A DNA stretch of 47,679 bases from Gracilaria vermiculophylla (GCA_019155205.2 JAHNZQ020000277.1:1532355-1580033); one strand, 5' to 3'. Counted from the first letter of the stretch, positions 20,354-32,336 are shown. Numbers and translations are program-made. Notes: generated by a model from the letters alone, not told the origin.

Positions 20354-22940
20354 TGCAACTTACGTCATGACGTGAAGCGGCGCGGGGCACGCGTGGTGCA
20401 CGTGTGGCTGTTTGGCACGCACGCTGTAATTGGAGGGCCCTGTGGACGTGTACGGCTGTTGCGCATATGCGCGCTTGCGCACATGCGCCTTGGCCGCCTC
20501 ACTATCAATTCATCGCCGTCGTGCGCAAGCCCGAATTTCCAGCACGCGCACTGGCGCAGCGTCTGCTAAACGCGTCCTTTGGAAACACTGCGCGTCCCAT
20601 GTTTGTCACTCCCCGCCGCCGCCCCGTTGTGTCTTCGGCGTCGAGCGCGCTCGCTGCCCTCGCTGTATCTTTTTGCCCGCCCAACCTCGTTGCTATTTAC
20701 ATTGCGTGATTTCCAGCCTTTCTCGCGCACACTACGGCCGCGTCCATCGCCCCCGCGCCTCCTGTTTAACTCATACAGTCCAGTCCGCCAGCACTCTCAT
20801 AAACCACACCGCTTCACAAATCCCAGCCCTACCAACGTTCCCGAACCGTACACGTATGCTCTTTCCACCCCCTTGCAGACGTTCCCCGCCACACTGCTGC
20901 GTGTCCATCTTCCCCGAAGCGCACATACCCCTCTTTCTGCGTGGCACACGCTCCTCGTCTTGCCCATTGCCTTTCATGATTTCTGGTCAAGCGTCATTCT
21001 TATGCACTGCACGCGTGCTCAAACGTTTTTCGTCCATCGTCTTTTTTCTCAGCGACGCCACGTAAAGTTCGTCGAAATACTCAAACGCTCCCCAACAAAG
21101 CGGCAGGCCCTCCCCCCACCCCCCCTAAACATGCACCTGCGTTGGCACTAACACAGCGTCATGTCTTGCCCCGTTTATGTGCGCGCGAACACCCCGGCTG
21201 GTCCCCATTGTGTTCATCACTTTTTCTCTTACGCAATGGTTTTTTGTTGAGATAAATTCAAAACCAGCCCTATCTTCTGCCTCCAAACCTACCCTCTTGC
21301 GAGCCAGCTGCAGAGCAGCCAGCTTTGGAAAGCCTTTAATTTCTCCCTCGCATGTGTAATTCGATGGTCACGTAGGTTGGAAACGTCACCACTGTCACAT
21401 TTGAAAACCACCTCCAGAACTGAGTCCATCCACCTTGTTTCAAATTGATGAACATGACAAAACAATTCCACTTGCGCACTCGCAAGTGATTCTAAGAACG
21501 AGCAGAAGGCCCAATCACTCAGGTACACATCTCACCGGTCTCCATACGCTTCTGTTACACATCGAGAATAAGTCCCCTATCTTTAATTATTGATGTGAAA
21601 GAAATAGCTCATCTATGCACTTTTCCCTGCTGGCCATGCTTGATTTTCTGCCACACTCAAAGATTTTTTCAATTTTCTCAGCTCAAACACAACCGACACA
21701 GAGAATTTTTTCTGGGGACGGGGGGAACGAGGGGAAGAGGGGAAGGATGGGCGCGGGGCGGATTTGAAAGAGGTTTGAATTCATAACGAGGCAGCGTCGG
21801 TGCAGCGAGGTTATGTTTTTAACAGTTTGGACCACGAGGTGTGCTGTAAGCTACAAGCTACACACGCCCTGCGCACGGCTAGTGAAATGAGGCTCGATGA
21901 GTGGGTATGGATGACGCAAGTGTGAAAATATCGGCCTCGCTTCGTGTTGTTGAACGACTTTATATGTTAGGAGGTCGGTATCATGAAACACATCTTCATG
22001 ACGCCTTGATGACCTGATCATGCCGCGTCAGAAATCAATGACTTACATTCCAAAATGTGAGGGATCAAAAGGAGTCACATAGTTTGGTCGGCAATCGCGA
22101 CCTCTTCGCTTCCGCTTAAACTTGCAGCTACGAGGGGCTGCTGAATGGTCTTAGATAGTAACACTCCAATCAGATACTTGGTCTACCAGATACCTGGTTG
22201 CCTGCGTGCGGGTTTCCTTCGAGAGACTGTAAAGCCAATGGTTGTGTCGCATGTCGCCAATGACAGTGCCACAAAGAATCTTCGCTTGCGCGCCCACTCC
22301 AGACGGTCAATCGGATAAGCCACATGAGGGGAGTGACTCTGACCGATCATTGTTCAGCACGCTCCCCCTCCGAGCTCTGAGGCCACGTTTGTTCACCTGT
22401 GCGTACTTGGCGCCTGGTGGATTTGCAGCAATGGTCTTCAGTGCAAATCCCTTTTATGTTTGACGTGCACAGAATGCAGGTGTCCCGGGAACGGCAGGCT
22501 ATCACGACTCACCTCGTCAAAAAACCAAGACGGATGTGGTGCTTAAAGCGGTGTCAGCAGCACTACGACGAATTGTGTAAATGAATTCGCTGTGCCCTCG
22601 CGTTATGCAGGCAACCTTTTTCCCTTCCACGCCCATAGCATATGTGTTCATCCCATTTCTGACAGTTGGTACACAATTCTATCGATTCCACAAATTGACG
22701 ACAGTTTTGTCTCCACTTCCAGGAACATGCCTCAAGTGCAATCGAGTGCAGGAACCATGTCAAGAGATCAATCACTTTCAACTCTAGCCGTTTCCTCATT
22801 CCTGTTCCGCGAACTGTTTGGATGCGACGGGTGTGAGAGGGCGACTGACAGCGAACTCAAAAAAGGCTGAGGGAGTTTGATTTTCGAAAGAGTGCGCCAA
22901 GTTCTGGCCTCCATGTCTACTCAACGATGCGCTTGATAAA
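20354..22940. other. Intergenic, no gene recognised
   Basis: About 2.6 kb between the C2H2 gene and the 3' end of the Mg2+ transporter gene. The left part (20.4-21.1 kb) is pyrimidine-rich and has overlapping open frames of 190-211 codons in different frames, but their composition is low-complexity and no family is seen. The rest has short frames only. Confidence 0.45.
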
Positions 22941-24635
22941 CTAATAGAAACTGTACAAGCCCCGCCGCCGCAAAAGCAATAACACCATCCACGAGACACA
23001 CACCACTGTGATGGTTATGACGATCACTACAGCCAGAAACCAGAAACGGCTCGCCGAGGCGTCGAACAGGGGAATGGTAATGTTCATCCCAAACACGCCG
23101 GCCACGACACCGCCAAAGCCAAACATCATGCTCACAACGCTCAAGGCCAGCTCCACGGACAGCAGTCGATTGCGCAGCGTGTCCAGGTGGATCATGACAA
23201 GGTCTTCCGTATCCTCGATGCCATCGTTGAGGAGCGACGCGCGGTTGACGTGGTTGTCCACGGCCTGCAGGTACGCCTCCAGCAACGTCTCCACTTCGCT
23301 GTGGTCTACGGCGCTTCGTGCGTAGTTTTCGGACATGTGCTTCTCGGTGAGGTACATGCTGGCCATCTCCTCATCCTCGTCCAACAGATTTTCCAGCACA
23401 GTGCGCACGCTGTTTGCTCGCGCGTGAAACTGGTTGAGTTTCTGCTTCATCATGCGCAGCTGCTCCAGCATCTTGGTGGTCAGCTCGTTGGGCATCTCGT
23501 GCAGGTGCTTTTCAATTCGCGGCTGGATGTCCAGAAACTCGTTCTCGAGTTTCATAGCGAGGTAGATCAGGATGCCCTCCAGGGCGCGGAACTCAAACGG
23601 CTGCGGGTTCTCCGCGTCCGGGCGCGCCGTGATGTACTGCGTGGCAATGTACAACAATTCCTGCGTCTTGCGCTCGGTCGGGTCGAACAGGAACATTTTA
23701 TCGTACAGGATGATGGCACGCAGCCCCTCCAGCGACACGACGATGGCCGAGTGGCGCACCCACAGCGCCGGCTTGGCCGTGAAGGCCGGGTCGACCTGGC
23801 GGATGTCGCGCGCCTGCAGCGAGTTGCGCAGGTAGTCGCGCAGCGCCTTCTGCGCCGTCTTGCGGTTGGCGACGGCGTGCGGCTCGAAGAGGCGCGAAAA
23901 GTGCTTGAGCTCGGGCGACGGCAGCGGCGCATCGCCGTTGAGCCAGCGGTTGACGACGTGCGGCGGCGGCTGCGAGCCGGGGAACGCCGAGCGCGCCTCC
24001 TGCAGGATGTCGGCGCGCCGCATCTGGCGGTGCGTGACGTTTCCCTGCGCGTCGATCTGAATGCAGTCCAGCTTGCCGTCGGTGTAGCGCGCGCGGCTCG
24101 GCGCCGGCGGCGCGACGCCGGGCGCGGCCGCGTGCGTGTGCGAGAGGTGTGGGCGCTTCTTCTGCGACTGGCGCTTGGCTGCTGCGGGCGGCGCCACGGT
24201 GGGTAGGTTGGGCTCGGTCTCGGAGCGCGGGATGGCGTCGGAGGGGTGGTCGACGACGGGGGCGGAGGTGGCGTCATCCGAGTCGGAGTCGAACGGGTCG
24301 GGGGGCCTCTGCTGAGGGGCGGAGGCGGCGGGCGCAAAAGTGACGCCAAAGCAATCCTGATGGGCCTGGTCGCGCGCCAGCTCGGAGGCGACGTACTGGC
24401 TGAAGGAGCCGGGGGCGGTGTCAGGGGCGAAGGCAGGCGAGGCACGCGGCGAAGCGCGAGGGCGGGGGGAGTGGGGGGGTGAGAGGGGCGCGGAGGCGGA
24501 GGGGGCGGTAACGTTATACGAATCGGCGCCATGCACCATGTCGGTGGTGGAGGCGGCGGGGAGGGGGGGGAGCAGGATGTGCGGCACCTCTGGGGGTGGG
24601 CGAGAGAGATGGGAGTCGGACGTGGCGCGCGGCAT
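22941..24635 (-). CDS. MRS2/CorA-type magnesium transporter
   Basis: 564 residues, single exon. The C-terminal half is an MRS2-like CorA protein. It has the conserved N-terminal motif RDIRQVDPAF (about residue 276), a long helical soluble region with the acidic turn LLDEDEEMASMYLT, then TM1 ending in the signature GMN (VFGMNI, about 515-520). TM2 is FWFLAVVIVITITVVCVSW, followed by a basic tail (LLRRRGLYSFY). The GMN loop forms the selectivity mouth of pentameric Mg2+ channels. The N-terminal about 200 residues are Pro/Ala/Ser-rich and of unknown role; they do not look like a clean mitochondrial presequence. The membrane (plastid, mitochondrial inner or vacuolar) cannot be decided. The start ATG at 24635 opens the frame; 24539 (MVHGADSYN) is an alternative. 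Divergent from the J-protein gene. Confidence 0.9.
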   Translation of the reverse strand: MPRATSDSHLSRPPPEVPHILLPPLPAASTTDMVHGADSYNVTAPSASAPLSPPHSPRPRASPRASPAFAPDTAPGSFSQYVASELARDQAHQDCFGVTFAPAASAPQQRPPDPFDSDSDDATSAPVVDHPSDAIPRSETEPNLPTVAPPAAAKRQSQKKRPHLSHTHAAAPGVAPPAPSRARYTDGKLDCIQIDAQGNVTHRQMRRADILQEARSAFPGSQPPPHVVNRWLNGDAPLPSPELKHFSRLFEPHAVANRKTAQKALRDYLRNSLQARDIRQVDPAFTAKPALWVRHSAIVVSLEGLRAIILYDKMFLFDPTERKTQELLYIATQYITARPDAENPQPFEFRALEGILIYLAMKLENEFLDIQPRIEKHLHEMPNELTTKMLEQLRMMKQKLNQFHARANSVRTVLENLLDEDEEMASMYLTEKHMSENYARSAVDHSEVETLLEAYLQAVDNHVNRASLLNDGIEDTEDLVMIHLDTLRNRLLSVELALSVVSMMFGFGGVVAGVFGMNITIPLFDASASRFWFLAVVIVITITVVCVSWMVLLLLRRRGLYSFY

Positions 24636-25023
24636 GGCGGGTGGCGGCGCGCACGAGCGCGGGGGTGGGCGCGCGCGCGACAGCGAGCGAAGGGCGAGGA
24701 GTTGGGGGAGGGGGCGGAGGGGGCGGAGGGGGGCAGGGGGGGTGGAGGGGGGCGACGGCGTGGAGGCTACGGAGGAAGAAGCATGAGGTCGGGCGCGAGG
24801 GGGGAATGGCGTCGACGCGGACGGGGACGGGCGTGGGGGCGGTAGGGACGGTTGGTTGGCGAGGCCGATTTGGCGCCAAAAACGGCGACAGCGGCGCCCT
24901 GCGTAACAGGCGGTGCGCGGCGCGCGGTGCGAGCGCGGCCACCCCCCCCGCCTCTCACCCCCGCTTTACGCGCGCGTGCACGCGCCCGCTACCGCCCGCC
25001 CGCCGCGACGTCTACGCTGCGCA
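24636..25023. promoter_or_regulatory. Shared divergent promoter region, MRS2-type gene / DNAJC9-type gene
   Basis: A 388-bp GC-rich interval separates the ATGs of two divergently transcribed genes and must hold both promoters. The left half is G-rich; no TATA element was found. Confidence 0.45.
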
Positions 25024-25929
25024 ATGGCGCCGAAGGACACGACGTACTACGACGTGCTCGGCGTGAAGCCGAGCGCGACGGCGGCCGAAGTGCGCAAGGC
25101 GTTCCGCCTCAAGGCGCTGCAGCTGCACCCCGACCGCAACGGCGGCAGCGGCGACGACGCCGCGCGCGCCACCGCCGCCTTCCAGCAGCTCAAGGCCGTG
25201 TACGATGTGCTGGCCGACCCGGAGCGGCGGGCGCAGCACGACGAGTTCGGGCCGCCCTCCAACCCGCACGCCGACGACGGCGCGGCGCCGGACGCCGCCT
25301 CGCTCGCGGAGCTGGTGCGGCGCTACGCCAGCCGCCTCTCCAAGCAGGACGTGGCCGCCTACGAGCAAACGTACCGCGACGGCGCCGACGAGCGCGAGGA
25401 CCTTTTGGCGCACTTTCGGCGCTTCGACGGCGACGTGCAGCTCGTGTTGGAGTACATTCCGTACAGCGGCGAAGGTGACGTGCGGCGCTTCGTGTCGTTT
25501 TGGGACGAGCAAATCGAGCAAGGCGAGCTGCAAAGCTGCGAGCGGTACGAGGCGGCGCGCGCGCAGCTGCTTAAGAATGCGGACGAGTGGGACAGGAAGA
25601 ACAACAACAAGAACAAAAACAAGAACAAGCGCCAGAAAGGAGGCAAGGCAGGGAAGGCAAGTGGGCGTGGCGACGCGGCAGCAGATGTTTCCGCTCTGAC
25701 GGCGCTGATTCAGCAGCGGGCGCAGCGCGCCAAGGGCAAGTTTGACGCTTGGTGCGAAGACATTGAACACAAGGCGCAGCTCGAAGAGGCGGGAGCGCGC
25801 CGCTCAGGTCGCTCGAAGACGGGCGCGCGCGCTAAGGGGCGAGCCAAACGCCCCGCGCGCGCAAGCGGCACGCGCTCACCGCCGGCGGCAAACGGGGGCG
25901 TCAGCAAGGCGCGAAAGTCGCGACGCTGA
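25024..25929 (+). CDS. DnaJ homologue, DNAJC9-like (type C J-domain protein)
   Basis: 301 residues. The J domain occupies about residues 6-75, starting DTTYYDVLGVKPSATAAEVR, with the HPD tripeptide (LHPDRN) near 35 that triggers Hsp70 ATPase, and ending in VYDVLADPERRAQHDEFG. It is followed by the DNAJC9-type region: YEQTYRDGADEREDL, then FDGDVQLVLEYIPYS and DVRRFVSFWDEQI. In animals DNAJC9 couples Hsp70 to histone H3-H4 handling; a similar nuclear role is inferred. A basic low-complexity tract (about 195-225, NNNKNKNKNK) comes from an AAC/AAG repeat. The C-terminus is very Arg/Lys/Ala-rich. The ATG at 25024 follows CGCA and begins right before the J domain; upstream frame is low-complexity. 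Confidence 0.87.
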   Translation: MAPKDTTYYDVLGVKPSATAAEVRKAFRLKALQLHPDRNGGSGDDAARATAAFQQLKAVYDVLADPERRAQHDEFGPPSNPHADDGAAPDAASLAELVRRYASRLSKQDVAAYEQTYRDGADEREDLLAHFRRFDGDVQLVLEYIPYSGEGDVRRFVSFWDEQIEQGELQSCERYEAARAQLLKNADEWDRKNNNKNKNKNKRQKGGKAGKASGRGDAAADVSALTALIQQRAQRAKGKFDAWCEDIEHKAQLEEAGARRSGRSKTGARAKGRAKRPARASGTRSPPAANGGVSKARKSRR

Positions 25930-27016
25930 AACGAGATGAAACTGAGCGCTGTGTTGTGTGTTGGCTTGCGTTGTTGTCGGGGTATGCTGGCGGTTGTTGT
26001 GCTGGCGATTGTATGCTGGCGATTGCACAAGAACGGGGGTTGGCGGGCGGGTCGGGTGAGACGCGCGGGTGTGTGTGTGTGTGTGTGTTAGTGGAGAACA
26101 ATATGTTAAACACGGCGGGGCGCTTGGGGGCGAGGCTCTGAACGAGTTGCAAAAAGGTGCGCGGCGGGCGAGGACGAGGGGGGCGAGGCGTGGCACGCGT
26201 GTATTGTGGGGGGCGACGCCGATGGGCGCGGCGCATGCGATGTACGCGAGGACGGGCGACGGCACACGCGCTGCAACCGCGAGACGACGGCATTCAGAAA
26301 GCGCGTCCGCCGCACGTGGCAGCGCTGCTTGTCGATGACGCGCGCCGAGCGCGCCGATCGCGACGCGGTGGATCGCACGCACCAGCGCGCCGAGACGCAC
26401 GACGCATGGTGCGTGTGGCGGGGGGGTTGCGGCTGCGGCTGCGGCTGCGGCTGCGGCTGCGGCGGCGGCGGCGGCGGCGGCAGCGGCTGCGGCTGCGGCG
26501 AGGGCGGAGGGGGGGGTGGCATGGAGGGCTGCGAGGGAGGGTAGCGGCGGGAGCGGCGGCGGAAGATGGGCGGGATGGATCGAGAGGGGGGAAGCAAAGC
26601 GGTGGGGTGGGGGGAAGTGGCGGGCGGGGCGGCTCGATTGGTCATGGGGGGGAAGGGGGGGGGATGGTGCGAGGCGCGGGAAGAGGACGAAGCGAGGGTG
26701 GAGCGCCGCGCGGCGGGCGGGGCGCGCGGCGACGGTGGGAGCTCGGCGGCATAGCGTTTTAAGGGAGGAGGCGAGGCGGCGCGGTTTGAATGCGATTCAA
26801 ACGCGCGAGCGCGGCGCCGGAGCGAGCCGTTGGCGGCGCGGCTCGACGCCGCGCGCGCGCTCGCGTCTGCGAGCGCGCACCGAGCGCGTTCTGTTTGGGT
26901 CGCCGCGCCCGTTTGAATTCAAACCGCGCCGGCAGCGAGGCATCGCGCGCAGCGCCTCTGAATTGGCGCCGCGCCACTGTCACACTTCACCCCCGCCGTC
27001 GCCGCCGCCGTCGCGC

Positions 27017-27066
<50 letters not shown>

Positions 27067-27078
27067 CCCCCCCCCCCC

Positions 27079-27126
<48 letters not shown>

Positions 27127-27210
27127 CTCTAAACTTAACTGCGCCGCCTGTCCCCAGTTGCCGCACTTACACCTTCTCCATTCAGCCCGCGCTCCTGCTC
27201 CCCGCCCCCC
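25930..27210. other. Intergenic between convergent genes, GC-rich simple repeats
   Basis: Contains a GT dinucleotide run at 26069-26088 and a GGCTGC array at 26428-26461, then G-rich DNA and a long C tract at 27018-27125. The open frames here are Gly/Arg- or Pro/Ala-rich products of composition and are not called as genes. Confidence 0.55.
27018..27125. repeat. Poly(C) tract, 108 nt with two T interruptions
   Basis: An almost pure C run (T only at 27064 and 27079), about 85 bases downstream of the FGAM synthase stop codon (G-rich on that strand). Runs this long are error-prone in sequencing and their length should not be trusted. Confidence 0.9.
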
Positions 27211-30200
27211 TCACCGCGCCCCCTCCCCCCCCCCGCGCTGCTTCACCACCCACTCGCGCGCGTTTTGGAACATCCGAAGCCACGGCGACGCCTCCAGCGC
27301 CGCAATCCCCCCCGGCGCATACCCCCACTGCCATTTCAGCACCGTGCGCTCCGGGTGCGGCATCATCGCCAAGTGTCGCCCGTCCTGCGAGCACAGCCCC
27401 GCAATCGCATGCATCGATCCATTCGGGTTCTCCGGGTACGACATCGTCGCCTCTCCGTCGTCGTCCACGTATCGCAGCGCCACCAGATTCTTCCGTTCCA
27501 CCTCCTCCAGCACCTCCTCGCACGCAAAGTACGCCCTTCCCTCCCCGTGCGCCACCCATACACCCAGCTGCGCACCGCCCATGCCGTCCAGCATCATGGC
27601 ACCACTGTCGCCCGAAATCCTTACCGTACAGAACCGAGATTCATATCTGCCCGATTCATTGTGAATGAACCGCCCTTGACACCTCTCCTCCACATCCGGC
27701 CCGCCGAACGGCACGCGCCCCAACAGAGCCATCAGTTGGCATCCATTGCAAACGCCCAACGAGAACGTGTCCGTGCGCTCATAGAACGCGTCCAATTCGT
27801 CGCGCACCCTCTTGTTGTACCGAATCACCCCCGCCCACCCCTTTGCCGAATCCAGAACGTCCGCAAATGAAAACCCGCCCACAAACGCCACGCCGTGGAA
27901 CTGCCCCAACCCTATCGCCCCGCTCGATATGTCACGCACGGACACGTCCCAGCATTCAAACCCGCTCATGTGAAACGCCGCGCTCATTTCCCTGTCCCCG
28001 TTGGAACCTTCCTCTCGAATGATCGCCACTTTCGGCTTGTCCGCCCCGTCCAGCACCCACTGCGCCGTCGCCCTGGGCGTGTACGGCACCATGTACGTCG
28101 GCCCGCGTCTGTGTCGCAGCCCGGCCTGCTCCATTTCTACGCATTCCCTCTTCGCTTGCTGCCTTTCCAACGCAAACGATGTATGTTCCCACACGTCCCT
28201 GTAATCGCGAATATCCCCGCTCAGCACCTCTCTCCCTCCATCCGCAACCACCACGTTCATGTCGTTTCTACTGTGCCCCACCACGAGATGAGGCACTCCC
28301 CTCCGCTCCAGCCGCTCACCAATGTCACGCTCAAACTCACGCCGCACTTCGAGCACAATGCCGAGCTCCTCCGCAAACAGCGCCCCAACAGTGTCACAGT
28401 TGAGCTCTTGAGAGTCGACAGTCACATCCAATCCACAGTTTCCAGCAAACCCCATTTCCAACAGCGTCGTGATCAATCCACCGTCGCTCACATCGTGGCA
28501 AGCCAGAACCGCCTCGTGTCCAATGAGCTCTTGAACAGCGTCAAAAGCGCTTGCCAGCAACGCGCCGTCCTGCACGTCTGGCGCAGTGCGCCCGACCTGA
28601 GAGAACACCTGCGCAAGCGCGCTTCCTCCCAGCCGCCTCCTCCCGCTCGCAATGTCCACCAGCATCAGCACGCTGTCGCCGGGCGCCTTGATGTCCGGCG
28701 TCAACTTACTCTCCACGTCTTCCATCGTGCAATAGCCGCTGATCACCAACGTGCCCGGCGCCCGCACCATCTCCGAGGAGCCGTCCGCAGCCGGGCATCG
28801 CGCCGCCATCGACAACGAATCCTTGCCTCCGTCCACGGCAATCTCAAGCTGCAACATCACGTCGCGCATGGCCACAGCCGCGTCGTACAGCGAGGCGCAA
28901 TCACCCGGCAGTTTGGCCGCCCACATCCAGTTGGCTTCACACTTGACGTGCCGTCTCGCAGTGAGCTTGGCGCCGCACAGGTTGGTCATCATCTCGCCGA
29001 CGCTCATTCTGGCCATCGCCTGCGGCGACAGCGCGGTGAGCGTAGGGCGCTCACCGATCGCAGTGGCCGACCCGCGCCGGCTAAAGTGCGACTGCGCCGC
29101 CACCGCGTAGTCGCACAGCGGCAGCTGCAACGCGCCGACGCACTGCTGCTGCGCCACCAATCCCGTCACGCTGCGGTCCACCTTGGTGGTCAGGAACCTC
29201 TTGGAGCCCACCGTCATGAGCGACAGCACGCGCCGCAGCGCCGCATCCACCGTGGCGGACGGCGGCAGCTGCACAGCCTCGCCGGCGAGCACGACGCGCG
29301 AATCCGTAAACGTCTTTTGCGGCAGCTCTCCCAACACGGCCTCCAACTCCATGTCCACCACCGCCTCGCCCTGCTGCTCGTCCCACAGCACAATGCGCCC
29401 CGACCCGTCAATGGAGCCCAGCACGCTGGGCACGACGTTTTCGCGCGCGCACAGCGCGCGGAACAAGCGCTCGTGCTCGGGGCGCAGCAGCAGTCCGAAC
29501 TGCTCCTGGTACTCGGCCACCCAGATCTCGAGCGCCGACAGCGAGGCGTCGCCCACCCACACGTTGCGCAGCTGAATCTTGGCGCCGGCCGGGTACACGA
29601 GCTCCTTGACGACGTTGCAGTTGCCGCCGGCGCCCTGGTCGTGGATGGACACGATGGGGTTGCGATCGCCCATCTCCACGCACGCGCGCAGCACGCGGTA
29701 CACCTTTTGGGCCATCTCTGCGTCGCCGCGCTGCACGGCGTTGAAGTCGAGGTCGGCGTCATTGTCGCCCTGCATCATGCTGGACGCGGCGCCGCCGCCC
29801 ATGCCGATGCGGTACGCGGGGCCGCCGACCTTGACGACGAGCAGTCCCACCGTCGGCTCGCCCTTGGCCGCGTGCGCGTGGTGCATCTGCCCCATGCCGC
29901 CCGAAAACATGATGGGCTTGACGTACTCCCTGCGCTGGCCGTTGGGCATGCGCACGCCGTAGCTCCGGGCAAAGCCGTTGACGACGGGCTCTCCAAACTT
30001 GTTGCCATAGTCGCTGGCGCCGTCGCTGGCCTGCAGCAGGATTTGCAGCGGCGGGGCCAGGTTGGCGGGGTACTGAAACGAGTCGGTCTCCCAGGGGAGG
30101 GCGCAGCCCGGGATGTGCAGGTTGCCCACGGCGTAGGCGGCGGTGGCGACGCCGACCAAGCTGCCCGTGCCCGTGGCGGCGGTGTCGCGGATGCGGCCGC

Positions 30201-31270
30201 CCGTGCCGGTCTCGGCGCCGGGGAACGGGGCGACGCCGCTGGGAAAGTTGTGCGTCTCGGCGGTGAACAGCACGTCGGTGTCGACGGAGCGCAGGCGCAG
30301 GGCGCACGGGCGGCCCGGGGCGGCGGGCGCCAGCATGGGCACGGCGGCGGATCGGATGGTGGACGAGTTGTCGGCAAAGGCGATGACGGAATTGGCCGGG
30401 TTGGCGCGCAGCGGTTGGCGCACGACGTGCAGCAGGTGGTGCGGGGCGCGGTGGCCGTCGATGACGAGGTGGGCGTTGAAGAACCAGTGGCGCGAGTGCT
30501 CCGAGTTGCTCTGGGCCAGGTCGTACAGCTCGACGTTTGTGGGGTTGCGGCGCAGGCGGCGGAACATGGCGGCGTAGTACGAAATGTCGGCGTCGTCAAA
30601 GGCGAGGCCCTCGGCGCGGCTGAATTGGCGCAGCACGCGCTCGCCGCCGGACAACACGTCGACGGTGAAGGACTTGGGCGGGTGCAGGTGCAGGTCAAAG
30701 GAGGTGAGGACGGGCGGGTACACGGTCTCGGTCATGCGGTCGTGCAGGGCGGGCTGGAGGAGGGAGAGCAGGCGGCGGCGCTCGGCCGGGGGCAGACGGG
30801 GGTCGAGAAAGCGCACGGCGTAGCGGCGCGACCTCTCGAGGCGATCGACGGCGGAGAGGGCGCAGGCGCGGCAGATGGCGACGGCGTTGGCCGACCATGC
30901 GGTCTGGAAGTTGAGGCGCGGGCCGACGTGCAGCAGGGGGGGGGTGAGCGAGGAGTGGTCGGAGAAGAGGTGCGGCTCGAAGGTCTCTGCGAGCAGCCAG
31001 CGGAGGATGGAGAGGTGGGCGGGGCTGAGGGGGGCGGCGACGCGCACGTTGAAGACGGTCTCCTCGTGGAGCTGGACGGCGGGGGCGTGCGGGCCGAGGA
31101 CGTGGGCGACGGTGCGGGCGGTGCGCGGCGACGGACGCGGGGAGCGGCGGTAGAAGTGCAGCACGCGGGGGGCGGGGGGGGGGGGCGCGGCGCGGGGGGG
31201 GGGGGGGGGGGGGGGGGGGCGGGGAGGGGGGGGGGGGGGGGGGGGGGGGGCGGGCGGCGCGGCGGGGGGG
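27211..31270 (-). CDS. Phosphoribosylformylglycinamidine synthase (FGAM synthase), 5' end missing in assembly gap
   Basis: About 1350 codons of continuous frame; purine synthesis step 4 (FGAR + Gln + ATP to FGAM). It starts near VLHFYRRSP (about 31160), the usual N-terminus of eukaryotic enzymes, then a PurS-like part (VGPRLNFQTAWSANAV). Next come the linker (LYDLAQSNSEHSRHWFF) and the synthetase halves with TAETHNFPSGVAPFPGAETG, GDNDADLDFNAVQRGD, SIHDQGAGGN, DRSVTGLVAQQQCVG and WMWAAKLPG. The class I glutaminase domain has its nucleophile in VCNGCQLMALLG (about 27740) and catalytic His-Glu in MMPHPERTVLKW (about 27350). It is the single-chain type shared by eukaryotes and gammaproteobacteria. 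No ATG is visible upstream of VLHFYRR: the frame enters a G/C homopolymer and then the N gap, so a start or a transit peptide lies there. Third-position GC is much higher in the 5' half than the 3' half. Confidence 0.95.
31171..31270. repeat. G-rich homopolymer tract at gap edge
   Basis: Nearly pure G with scattered C and one A, running up to the N gap. In the sense of the FGAM synthase gene it is a poly(C)/proline-coding tract just before VLHFYRR. Confidence 0.85.
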
Positions 31271-32112
31271 NNNNNNNNNNNNNNNNNNNNNNNNNNNNNN
31301 NNNNNNNNNNNNNNNNNNNNNNNNNNNNNNNNNNNNNNNNNNNNNNNNNNNNNNNNNNNNNNNNNNNNNNNNNNNNNNNNNNNNNNNNNNNNNNNNNNNN
31401 NNNNNNNNNNNNNNNNNNNNNNNNNNNNNNNNNNNNNNNNNNNNNNNNNNNNNNNNNNNNNNNNNNNNNNNNNNNNNNNNNNNNNNNNNNNNNNNNNNNN
31501 NNNNNNNNNNNNNNNNNNNNNNNNNNNNNNNNNNNNNNNNNNNNNNNNNNNNNNNNNNNNNNNNNNNNNNNNNNNNNNNNNNNNNNNNNNNNNNNNNNNN
31601 NNNNNNNNNNNNNNNNNNNNNNNNNNNNNNNNNNNNNNNNNNNNNNNNNNNNNNNNNNNNNNNNNNNNNNNNNNNNNNNNNNNNNNNNNNNNNNNNNNNN
31701 NNNNNNNNNNNNNNNNNNNNNNNNNNNNNNNNNNNNNNNNNNNNNNNNNNNNNNNNNNNNNNNNNNNNNNNNNNNNNNNNNNNNNNNNNNNNNNNNNNNN
31801 NNNNNNNNNNNNNNNNNNNNNNNNNNNNNNNNNNNNNNNNNNNNNNNNNNNNNNNNNNNNNNNNNNNNNNNNNNNNNNNNNNNNNNNNNNNNNNNNNNNN
31901 NNNNNNNNNNNNNNNNNNNNNNNNNNNNNNNNNNNNNNNNNNNNNNNNNNNNNNNNNNNNNNNNNNNNNNNNNNNNNNNNNNNNNNNNNNNNNNNNNNNN
32001 NNNNNNNNNNNNNNNNNNNNNNNNNNNNNNNNNNNNNNNNNNNNNNNNNNNNNNNNNNNNNNNNNNNNNNNNNNNNNNNNNNNNNNNNNNNNNNNNNNNN
32101 NNNNNNNNNNNN
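31271..32112. other. Assembly gap (842 N)
   Basis: A run of unknown bases between the G-rich end of the FGAM synthase frame and a copy of a 132-bp repeat. Open frames that pass through the N run are artefacts. Confidence 1.
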
Positions 32113-32239
32113 GCCGTCGCTGACCGCGCCATCGACACGTCGCGCGCGCGCCGTTGGCTGAGGGCGCAGCGCGCGCGTGGCGTGGCGCGCCTCGCGCAAA
32201 TCTGCCGCCAGCAATCAAATCTGCATCCGCGCCGCCGCG

Positions 32240-32244
<5 letters not shown>
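32113..32244. repeat. 132-bp direct repeat, copy 1 (gap-adjacent)
   Basis: The first base after the gap starts a sequence identical to 35287-35418, from GCCGTCGCTGACC through to the C run. Copy 1 runs into a 94-nt poly(C); copy 2 runs into CTCCTCCTCC. One copy touching the gap suggests an assembly duplication, though a real duplication is possible. Confidence 0.9.

Positions 32245-32333
<89 letters not shown>
32240..32333. repeat. Poly(C) tract, 94 nt
   Basis: Pure C run ending three bases before the ATG of the ARID gene (CGCCATGC at 32333-32340). Its length is doubtful. Confidence 0.9.
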
Positions 32334-32334
<1 letters not shown>

Positions 32335-32336
32335 CC

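Noticed and set aside
20430..21151. Overlapping plus-strand frames of 190 and 211 codons
   Set aside because: Two different frames stay open together in pyrimidine-rich DNA, with no recognisable domains; more likely non-coding.
23187..24206. Plus-strand frame of 339 codons
   Set aside because: Antisense of the MRS2-type transporter; no motifs of its own.
26106..27668. Gly-, Arg- or Pro-rich open frames around the C tract
   Set aside because: Produced by homopolymers and simple repeats, and antisense to the end of FGAM synthase.
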